From Dyella lipolytica (lineage in GTDB: Bacteria; Pseudomonadota; Gammaproteobacteria; Xanthomonadales; Rhodanobacteraceae), in assembly GCF_030160075.1 (NCBI RefSeq), contig NZ_BSNQ01000009.1, forward strand, positions 120,295 through 184,294: DNA of 64,000 nt, given 5' to 3'. This document shows positions 38,962 to 45,642 of this stretch, one piece after another. Made by a program: the position numbers and the translations under genes. The notes under the pieces are model-generated. The model was not told the origin of the DNA, searched no databases, and worked only from the letters and a program-made list of their open reading frames with translations. The stretch's first letter is position 1; every line of letters starts with the position of its first letter.

Positions 38962-40284
38962 TCAATTCGACTTGAGCTGCAGCGCGGGTTGCACGCGCGA
39001 GGCTCGGAAAGTGGGATAAATCCCCGCCAGCATCGTCGCAATCACAGCGACCAGCAGGGTAAGAACCAGCAAGCTGAGATTCACATGCGCCAGCGTGGCG
39101 ATTTCCTTGGGCAACACCCAGCCCACGCTGATCACACCGGCCCAGGTCAAGAACAGACCGAGCAGCCCACCGGTCAATCCGACAATGCCGGCTTCGATAA
39201 GAAACTGCGTATAGATGGCCAGACGCGGTGCCCCCAAAGCCCGGCGCACGCCGATTTCCGAACTGCGGCGCAGGAACTTCGCCAGCAGCAGCCCGGCCGT
39301 GTTCACCAGACATACGACCAACAGACCCAACGCGACTACCAGCGATATTTTGGTGTCGCTCGGCACGACGTGCTGGGAATCCAGCCATGCCGGCAGATCG
39401 CGCAGGCGGTTGTTCAACGGCCAGTTGAAACGCCCCGCCTGTTTCTGGTCACGGAAATAGCCGTCCAGATAATCCTTGTATGCCGCCACAGCCGCTTTGT
39501 CGTCCAGTTCGGCCATGTAAGCGATCCAGACGCAAGAGGATTTCTGCAACCCAACGAAGCCTGATTCCTTCGGGATCTCCGAGCAATTGGTATTGCCGTC
39601 ATTCGTCATGCCGACGTCGATGGCGCGCTGGAACGGAATGAACACGTCCTCCTGATCGGTGGTAAACCCTCCCGTATTCACTACATCGTAGAATTCCGGC
39701 TTGGGATTCCAGTTGTCCAGCACGCCGACTACGCGGTAATCCTTGCCGTCGATATCAACCGTTTTGCCGACGCTATTGGCGCCTGCAAACAGTTTTTGAT
39801 TGAGCTTGCTGTTGAGCACTACCACCGCAGCGCGTTGCTCGTCGCTATCGGCGCTCCAGCCGCTGCCGTATTTGAACGGTGCATCAAGCATCGCGAAAAA
39901 TTCGCTATAAACGGCATGGCCTCCGACGCTGACCGGATGCTTGCTCGGATCGGGCGGTACGATCGATGGTGAAATGCGATACAACGCCGACTGATATTTG
40001 GCGCGGTGCGCACGCATCAGGGCAACGGCATCGGTGTAGTCCATCGCATCCGGCGGCTCACCGTTGTCGCCGTCGAGGCGACCTTTGGGCCCCCAGATAT
40101 CGATCTGCGGCACAAAAAGCTGCGAGGACTTCCATGGAATCGGATCGCCCGATACCGCACGAAACACCGAATAGGTAGTCATCGAGGCGGCTACGCCGAA
40201 GCCGATGGCCAAAACCATCAGCAAGGTAAGGCCAGGACTTCTTTTGAGACTTCGTACGGCCAGATCAACGTAATAGCCCAGCAT
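38962..40284 (-). CDS. MacB/FtsX-type ABC permease, subtype A (A2)
   Basis: 440 residues starting MLGYYVDLAVRSLKRSPGLT. After segment 1 it has FRAVSGDPIP and SSQLFVPQIDIWGPKG, shared only with A1. The periplasmic Cys pair is 16 residues apart, ahead of VWIAYMAELD. The loop is EIGVRRALGAPRLAIYTQFL and the end GIYPTFRASRVQPALQLKSN. B2 begins 11 bases downstream. Together with B2 it forms one repeat unit of the array. Confidence 0.93.
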   Translation of the reverse strand: MLGYYVDLAVRSLKRSPGLTLLMVLAIGFGVAASMTTYSVFRAVSGDPIPWKSSQLFVPQIDIWGPKGRLDGDNGEPPDAMDYTDAVALMRAHRAKYQSALYRISPSIVPPDPSKHPVSVGGHAVYSEFFAMLDAPFKYGSGWSADSDEQRAAVVVLNSKLNQKLFAGANSVGKTVDIDGKDYRVVGVLDNWNPKPEFYDVVNTGGFTTDQEDVFIPFQRAIDVGMTNDGNTNCSEIPKESGFVGLQKSSCVWIAYMAELDDKAAVAAYKDYLDGYFRDQKQAGRFNWPLNNRLRDLPAWLDSQHVVPSDTKISLVVALGLLVVCLVNTAGLLLAKFLRRSSEIGVRRALGAPRLAIYTQFLIEAGIVGLTGGLLGLFLTWAGVISVGWVLPKEIATLAHVNLSLLVLTLLVAVIATMLAGIYPTFRASRVQPALQLKSN

Positions 40285-40344
40285 GGGGCACCTCCCTCAT
40301 TTTGTTGATGACCCTCTTCCGAGGGCTCCTTTTTTAGTTCGTGT

Positions 40345-41577
40345 CTACGCCGGTCGTGTCGCCTCCACCGGCGACACACGTGATGCGCGCAGTGCCGGAG
40401 CGAATACCGCGCCCTGGCCCAGCAATATCAACAGCACCACACCACCCAGCACGTAGACCAACGGCAACAGCTGAGAGGAAAACTGCTTGACCAGCCACAG
40501 GTTGAGCCCGAATGCCAGGAATATCCCCATGGCTATACCCGCGAGACTGATCAGCAAGTTTTCGGTGAGGAAGTAATGAAGAATGTCGCGATGCGTGGCT
40601 CCCAATGCACGGCGCACGCCGATCTGACGGCGACGCTGTCCGACCCAGAAACTCGTGAGCCCGACAATGCCCGCACCGGTGATGGCCAGCAGCACTAGAC
40701 AGATGATGCTCATTAGGACGGCCATGCCGCGATCGCTTTCAAAGGCAAGGTGACGGATCTGCGCGAAACTCTGGACGCCGTCCTTGGGGCTGATCATGCG
40801 CATGCGGTTTTCCGCATACAAAGCCTTCGGTGCTTCGCGCATAGCGGCATCGAGTTGACCAGGCCTGGCGCGCACGATGTAGAACACACCCCATGGCTGG
40901 GCGTCGCGCACCGGCCACACCAACGATTCATTCGCGAACGGCACACTCCATGTCGAAACATCCGATCGATGCAAGCGATCAACGATGCCGATGATGGTGG
41001 TTGGCTTATCGCTCATGGAATAGAAGGGCTTTCCGAGCGCGTCGCCATTCGGGTACAGCTTGTCGGCCAAGGCCTTGCTGACAATGGTGACGGGCGGGAC
41101 GAAATTCTGGCGCAACCCCATGTTCTGCACTTCGTCGGCGTGAAAATCCCGCCCTGCGATGAGCTTGACACCGAGCGTACGAAGAAAATGTTCGTCGCCG
41201 AGATAAATCGATGAGTCCGTGGTCGGCGAAATCTGATCGGGCTTCATCGTGATGAAGTTGTCCCAGCCGCCGCCGCGCAGTGGGTAGCTATTGCTCTGCG
41301 TAGCATCGGCCACGCCGGCGAGTTGCCGCAGTGTCGCGAGATCCTGCTGTACCTTTGCCGCGGCTTCCTCGGTGGAGTACTGCTCTCCCCACAGGTTCTC
41401 GATAACGAACAGATTGGGTTCGTCGACGCCAGTGGGCTCAGAGATATGCGCCAAACGCTGATGGATGATGAACAGCGCATTGCAAACGATCGCCAGTGTC
41501 AAAGCAATCTGCAACGCGATCAGTAGAGTACCGGCCTTGTGGCGACGCAGGGCAGCGAGAATGGGATGGATCTGCAT
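40345..41577 (-). CDS. MacB/FtsX-type ABC permease, subtype B (B1)
   Basis: 410 residues. Membrane segment 1 is at about 16-38 (IALTLAIVCNALFII), the periplasmic domain at about 40-283 with YLGDEHFLRTLGVKLIAGRD, then segments at about 285-310, 340-364 and 372-396. The loop QIGVRRALGATHRDILHYF between segments 2 and 3 is the usual coupling region to the ATPase. It ends PALRASRVSPVEATRPA. It follows A1 by 16 bases; the next unit begins after 60 bases. Confidence 0.93.
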   Translation of the reverse strand: MQIHPILAALRRHKAGTLLIALQIALTLAIVCNALFIIHQRLAHISEPTGVDEPNLFVIENLWGEQYSTEEAAAKVQQDLATLRQLAGVADATQSNSYPLRGGGWDNFITMKPDQISPTTDSSIYLGDEHFLRTLGVKLIAGRDFHADEVQNMGLRQNFVPPVTIVSKALADKLYPNGDALGKPFYSMSDKPTTIIGIVDRLHRSDVSTWSVPFANESLVWPVRDAQPWGVFYIVRARPGQLDAAMREAPKALYAENRMRMISPKDGVQSFAQIRHLAFESDRGMAVLMSIICLVLLAITGAGIVGLTSFWVGQRRRQIGVRRALGATHRDILHYFLTENLLISLAGIAMGIFLAFGLNLWLVKQFSSQLLPLVYVLGGVVLLILLGQGAVFAPALRASRVSPVEATRPA

Positions 41578-41593
41578 GCTGTTCTCTCTCGCC

Positions 41594-42904
41594 TCAGTTG
41601 GATTTCAATTGCCAGGCCGGCTGCACCTGAGCGGCACGCCAAGCGGGATAGAACGCAGCTGCTACCGTGGCAAGGATGGCCACCACCAACGTCAGCCCCA
41701 CTAGCGAAACATCCAGATGTGCTAACCGCGCGATGTCCGCGTTGAACAACAAACCTACGCCGGACATACCTATCGACGTCAGCAGCAAGCCCAGTCCACC
41801 TCCAGCCAGACCGACGGCCGCGGCTTCAATCAGGTATTGCGAATAAATTTCCCGGCGTGTCGCACCCAGGGCGCGACGTACGCCGATCTCGCCCGCGCGG
41901 CGCATGAATTTGGCCAGCAGGAGTCCGATCGTGTTAACCAGACAGATCACAAAGAAGCACAGCGCTACGACCATTGAAATGCGGCTTTCGGGTGGCACGA
42001 CATTCATCTGATCGAGCCATGCCATGACATCGCGCAGGCGTACATTAGGCGGCCAGGCGAAACGTCCGACATGCTGCTGGTCGGCGGCGTAGCCTTCGAG
42101 AAAGCGGTGATAGCGCGCGACATCGTTCGCCGTGTCCAGCTCAACCCACGGCATTAGCCATACGCAATTGCTTTGTAACCATTCGTCCCAGCCGGTGAAG
42201 GTCAGATTTCCGCGGCAACTGTTTCTGCCCGATGAGTCCGTTTTCAAATCGAGCATGCGGTTGAGCAGCACATAGAAATCCGGCGGATCTTGAAATGCAC
42301 TGTCACTCCATACCGCGTAGAAGCGTGGCGAGGGATCCCAGTGCTTGGCGACACCGACAATGCGGTAGTCGTGTCCCGACAAGGTGATTTCTCTTCCCAC
42401 GCTGTTGGCACCGCCGAACATGCGCTGATTGAATTCCTCAGTGAGCACGACATCCGCGGCGCGTCTGTCGTCATCGTTGGCGTTCCAACCATTGCCGTAC
42501 AGGAACGGCACTTCAAACATTGAAAAGAAATCGCCCGTAACGGCGTAACCATTTATCGAAACCGGAATGCTGTTGACGTCATGGGGAAGCGCAGAAAGCA
42601 TGACCGGATAAAGCAGCGTCTGGCGCGTAGCTTGATGCGCCCTCATCACCGCCATCGCATCGATATAGCTCAAGGCACCTGACGGCTCGCCCTTCTCGTT
42701 TTGCTGCGGCCCCCAGTTATCGATCTGCGGTACAAACAGCTGCGAGGATTTATCCGGTATCGGATTGCCGGACACCGCACGGAACACCGAGTAGGTGATC
42801 ATCGACGCGGCCACACCGAAACCGATAGCCATCACCATCAGCGCAGTGAGCACTGGGTTGCGCTTGAGACTGCGTACACCGAGCTGTAAGTAATAGGCGA
42901 ACAT
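41594..42904 (-). CDS. MacB/FtsX-type ABC permease, subtype A (A1)
   Basis: 436 residues, first permease after the ATPase gene. Membrane segment 1 is at about 18-42, a periplasmic MacB-PCD-like domain at about 43-305, then segments at about 310-332, 358-380 and 400-422. The domain has DYRIVGVAKHWDPSPRFY and a Cys pair 16 residues apart before VWLMPWVELD. The coupling loop is EIGVRRALGATRREIYSQYL. Unlike true MacB it has no fused ATPase, so it must use the separate ATPase encoded upstream. Confidence 0.93.
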   Translation of the reverse strand: MFAYYLQLGVRSLKRNPVLTALMVMAIGFGVAASMITYSVFRAVSGNPIPDKSSQLFVPQIDNWGPQQNEKGEPSGALSYIDAMAVMRAHQATRQTLLYPVMLSALPHDVNSIPVSINGYAVTGDFFSMFEVPFLYGNGWNANDDDRRAADVVLTEEFNQRMFGGANSVGREITLSGHDYRIVGVAKHWDPSPRFYAVWSDSAFQDPPDFYVLLNRMLDLKTDSSGRNSCRGNLTFTGWDEWLQSNCVWLMPWVELDTANDVARYHRFLEGYAADQQHVGRFAWPPNVRLRDVMAWLDQMNVVPPESRISMVVALCFFVICLVNTIGLLLAKFMRRAGEIGVRRALGATRREIYSQYLIEAAAVGLAGGGLGLLLTSIGMSGVGLLFNADIARLAHLDVSLVGLTLVVAILATVAAAFYPAWRAAQVQPAWQLKSN

Positions 42905-42936
42905 GTATGGCGCTCGATCTCTGTATGGAGTTTTCT

Positions 42937-42982
42937 GGCGAGGGTGACCCTGCCCTCGCCCTCTCCCCAAAAGGGAGAGGGC
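42937..42982. repeat. Two overlapping hairpins inside the transporter operon
   Basis: GGCGAGGG/CCCTCGCC (42937-42960) and GCCCTCTCCC/GGGAGAGGGC (42958-42982) lie in the 87-base gap between the ATPase and permease A1. They belong to the CTCTCCC/GGGAGAG repeat family seen at 20176 and 22671. They could attenuate or stabilise the mRNA at the boundary between the adaptor-ATPase part and the permease part. Confidence 0.65.
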
Positions 42983-42991
42983 GCAGTGACA

Positions 42992-43714
42992 TCAACCGCG
43001 CACTTGGCCGGCTGCAGCGGTGTAGGCCGTGTGGAAACGCGGATCTTCGGCGAGATCCACCACTTGGCCGTCGATGATGTGCACGTTGCGCTGCGCACGC
43101 GCGGCCAGTTCCGGATCGTGCGTGACCATCACGATGGTCGCGCCTTCGCGATGAATTTCTTCGAGCAGCTCCAACACGCCGCGCGCCATTTGCGTATCCA
43201 GGTTGCCGGTCGGTTCGTCGGCGAGCAGCAGACGCGGGCTGCCGGCCAATGCGCGAGCAATCGCGACGCGCTGTTGCTGACCACCGGAGAGTTCGGCCGG
43301 ATAGTGCTTGGCGCGCGACGCCAGACCCACACGCTCCAACGCACCCATGATGCGCTCTTTGCGTTCAGGCGCTTTCATGCCCCGATAACGCAACGGTACT
43401 TCGACGTTGTCGAATACGTTGAGATCGGGAATCAGGTTGAAGGCCTGGAAGATGAAACCGATCTTCTCGTTGCGGATCTTCGAGCGCGCGTTGTCGTTGA
43501 GCTGACTGACTTCGATACCGTCGAGGTGGTATTCGCCGCCGGTGAAGGTTTCCAGCAAGCCTGCAATGGTGAGGAAGGTCGTCTTGCCCGAACCGGACGG
43601 ACCCGTCACGGCAACGAACTCGCCTTCCTTCACATCGATATTGAAATCGCGAAGCGCATAGGTCTCCACCACTTCGGTGCGGTAGACCTTGGACAGGTGA
43701 GTCATCTTCAACAT
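42992..43714 (-). CDS. ABC transporter ATPase, LolD/MacB type
   Basis: A 240-residue stand-alone ATPase with Walker A GPSGSGKTT, Q-loop FIFQAFNLIPDLNVFDNVE, signature LSGGQQQRVAIARAL, Walker B LLLADEPTGNLD and the switch His in MVTHDPELA. These are the features of the MacB/LolD mechanotransmission subfamily. It is the only ATPase gene in a cluster of eight permeases. The start at 43714 (MLKMTHLSKVY) was chosen over an upstream in-frame start because it matches the family N-terminus. Confidence 0.95.
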   Translation of the reverse strand: MLKMTHLSKVYRTEVVETYALRDFNIDVKEGEFVAVTGPSGSGKTTFLTIAGLLETFTGGEYHLDGIEVSQLNDNARSKIRNEKIGFIFQAFNLIPDLNVFDNVEVPLRYRGMKAPERKERIMGALERVGLASRAKHYPAELSGGQQQRVAIARALAGSPRLLLADEPTGNLDTQMARGVLELLEEIHREGATIVMVTHDPELAARAQRNVHIIDGQVVDLAEDPRFHTAYTAAAGQVRG

Positions 43715-43740
43715 GGTTGTGTCCTTTGTTAGTTTGTCTT

Positions 43741-43845
43741 GACCCCTTCCCGTCACAAGGGAAGGCCGGGAGAGAGGTAAGGGCTTGCCGGCTAGCTCAC
43801 CCCACCCCAGCCCTCCCCCGGACGCGATCCGGGGAAGGGAGTAAT
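43741..43845. repeat. Intergenic inverted repeats between adaptor and ATPase genes
   Basis: The 133-base gap contains CCTTCCC/GGGAAGG at the ATPase side and CCCCGGA-CGCGA-TCCGGGG at the adaptor side, joined by GCTCACCCCACCCCAGCCC, a segment also typical of the dispersed repeats near valS and proS. No gene is present. Confidence 0.6.
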
Positions 43846-43847
43846 CG

Positions 43848-45119
43848 TCAGCGGCTGATTACGACGCGCTGCGCGCCTTTGAAGTTGTCGGTGCCCGAAA
43901 TCACGATGCTGTCGCCTTCTTTCAGACCATCGAGGATCTCCACCTTGTCGATGCTGCTTTCACCCGCGCGGATCGGCGTCTTGGTAGCGATACCGTCGCG
44001 CACCACGTAGGCATAGCTGCCGCCGGATTCGTCGACGAATGAACCGCGCTGCACAGTGAGTACGTTCTCGCGATGGTCGAGCAGAATGCGTACCGACAAG
44101 CGCTGGTTCTGACGCAGCTGCTTGGGCGTCTCGCCATCGAAGCGCACGCGCGCGGCCACTTCGCCGTTCACCACTTCCGGCGAGATCGCACTGACGATGC
44201 CCTTCCAGTTGTGGTCGTTGCCGCTGATCTCGCCGTTCATACCGATAGCGAGGTCGCGTGCGAAGCTCTCCGGCACTTTCACTTCCACTTCGAGTGCGGA
44301 GAGATCGATCACGCTGAGCAGTTGCGCATCCTTCGCCACCGTGGCGCGCTCGGCGATGAACAACTGACCGACTTGGCCGTCGACGGGCGAGCGCACATTG
44401 AGGTTGTCGACCTGGCGTTGCAGATCCTGCACCAGCAGCACCTGCCGATCGTGCGCCAGCTTCTTCGCCTTGATATCGAAGCTCTCGCTGTTGCTATCGA
44501 GACCGCGATCGTCCTCGGCGTGCTCCAGGGTGATCTTCGCTTTATCGAGCGTATCGTGGGCGCGGTCCACGTCCATCTCCGATACGCCGCCCTGGCTGTA
44601 GGCCTTTTGATAGCGGTCGAGATCGCGTGCAGCCGTCTGCTCGTCGATCTTCGCGTTGTCGTACGCCTTTTGCATCTGCGAAGTCTGTTTGCGCGCGTTG
44701 ATCTGTGCGCGCAGGTAATCGACCTGCATGGCATCGGCGTTGGATTGTTCCTGGGCGAGCTTGTTGAGAAGCTCCGGGCTGTCGATCACCGCCAGCACCT
44801 GTCCCTTCTTCACGGTGTCGCCGGCATGCACTTTCATCGTGACCGCGCCGCCGTAGGTCGCGTACAGCGTCGGACTTACTGCGGCGACAACCTGGCCTTC
44901 GGCGGCGATATCGCGCACAAAGGAGCCGCGCTGCACAGTGGCGAAGGCCAGTCGCGACGCGCTGACCGAGGCATCCGCCGAAAACAAACGTGCGATGCCC
45001 GGCAGGATGAGGGCCAGTACGACCACGGCCGCCAAGCCACCACCGATCCACAGCAGTTTTCGCTTGCGGCTGGGCTTGACCTGGATCAGGCGGTCCTGGG
45101 CTGAGGTGTCGCGAATCAT
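43848..45119 (-). CDS. HlyD/MacA-type periplasmic adaptor protein
   Basis: A 423-residue membrane-fusion protein: cytoplasmic basic N-terminus, one membrane anchor (about 23-45), a split lipoyl domain (VTMKVHAGDTVKKGQVLAVID and NVRSPVDGQVGQLF), an alpha-helical hairpin between them (about 115-235), then beta-barrel and membrane-proximal domains. It should link the permeases to an outer-membrane TolC-like channel, which is not encoded here. It is the first gene after the sigma-54 promoter, with AAGGA seven bases before the ATG. Confidence 0.93.
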   Translation of the reverse strand: MIRDTSAQDRLIQVKPSRKRKLLWIGGGLAAVVVLALILPGIARLFSADASVSASRLAFATVQRGSFVRDIAAEGQVVAAVSPTLYATYGGAVTMKVHAGDTVKKGQVLAVIDSPELLNKLAQEQSNADAMQVDYLRAQINARKQTSQMQKAYDNAKIDEQTAARDLDRYQKAYSQGGVSEMDVDRAHDTLDKAKITLEHAEDDRGLDSNSESFDIKAKKLAHDRQVLLVQDLQRQVDNLNVRSPVDGQVGQLFIAERATVAKDAQLLSVIDLSALEVEVKVPESFARDLAIGMNGEISGNDHNWKGIVSAISPEVVNGEVAARVRFDGETPKQLRQNQRLSVRILLDHRENVLTVQRGSFVDESGGSYAYVVRDGIATKTPIRAGESSIDKVEILDGLKEGDSIVISGTDNFKGAQRVVISR

Positions 45120-45163
45120 GGAGAGGTCCTTGGCCGCGGACAGTGCGGCCCCACCCCTCTCAC

Positions 45164-45179
45164 AGCAATCCGCGTGCCA
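45164..45179 (-). promoter_or_regulatory. Sigma-54 (-24/-12) promoter of the transporter cluster
   Basis: Read on the minus strand the sequence is TGGCACG-CGGA-TTGCT, a full match to the consensus TGGCACG-N4-TTGCW. Transcription would start near 45153, about 34 bases before the adaptor ATG. The rpoN gene and an NtrC-type regulator gene are both in this window. Confidence 0.85.
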
Positions 45180-45207
45180 GCCCGCGAACAGCGAATTATA
45201 ATTTATG

Positions 45208-45220
45208 AATCAATAAATTA
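45208..45220 (+). promoter_or_regulatory. IHF-type site upstream of the sigma-54 promoter
   Basis: AATCAATAAATTA matches WATCAANNNNTTR at every defined position. It overlaps an AT-rich inverted repeat TAATTTAT-n6-ATAAATTA (45199-45220) in an otherwise GC-rich region. It lies about 55-67 bases upstream of the predicted start, between the -24 box and the upstream repeats, where IHF usually bends sigma-54 promoters. Confidence 0.65.
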
Positions 45221-45245
45221 CGCGATCGATCCGAACGCAGACCGT

Positions 45246-45290
45246 TGTCCGCGGACACTCCGCCGGACAGATGGACAGGCGCTGCGGACA
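45246..45290. promoter_or_regulatory. Probable activator-binding repeats (UAS)
   Basis: The perfect palindrome TGTCCGCGGACA (45246-45257) is followed by further GGACA half-sites at 45265, 45273 and 45286. GCGGACA recurs with a 33-base period (45251 and 45284), three helical turns. They lie about 93-137 bases upstream of the predicted start, the normal place for NtrC-type activator sites. Binding is inferred. Confidence 0.6.
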
Positions 45291-45360
45291 GGTGGTTATC
45301 CCGAACGCGACATGGATTCAGCCCCACTCTCTTGCGGTTGGGGACAGATGACAATGCGCG

Positions 45361-45567
45361 TTATTTGGTGAGGATCAGCTTGCCGTTGCGCGTGAGCCGC
45401 AGGTGGTACTCGCTACCTTGATGTTGAATCACGAGCTCACGCTCGCCAGCCAGCAATCGCTGACTGGAGATACGCCGCACGGATGACACGGTCGCGGCCT
45501 CGTCCACGCTCGGCAACATCGGCAACGGCGAGGGGCGGGAAAGAGTTAGCGTGCTGGGGAGGGACAT
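45361..45567 (-). CDS. hemP: Hemin uptake protein HemP
   Basis: A 68-residue HemP/HmuP-family protein with the conserved C-terminal half SSQRLLAGERELVIQHQG then YHLRLTRNGKLILTK. In other proteobacteria HemP is required for, or activates, haem receptor expression. A Fur box lies 30 bases upstream of the start, so iron repression is expected. No haem receptor gene is adjacent. Its stop codon lies 14 bases from the last GGACA repeat upstream of the transporter operon. Confidence 0.87.
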   Translation of the reverse strand: MSLPSTLTLSRPSPLPMLPSVDEAATVSSVRRISSQRLLAGERELVIQHQGSEYHLRLTRNGKLILTK

Positions 45568-45596
45568 GGCGCGACTCCGTCGTCGGGGTGACGATC

Positions 45597-45617
45597 AAAT
45601 GATAATAATTCTCATTT
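45597..45617. promoter_or_regulatory. Fur box of hemP
   Basis: AAATGATAATAATTCTCATTT matches the Fur consensus GATAATGATAATCATTATC in its alternating hexamer pattern. It lies in the 75-base gap between the aldo/keto reductase gene and hemP. Confidence 0.8.
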
Positions 45618-45642
45618 AATAGTCAAGCCACCATAAAATGGC

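Noticed and set aside
32554-42904. Permease array as an assembly duplication
   Set aside because: The eight genes are strongly diverged in sequence and length, so they are not copies created by assembly error.
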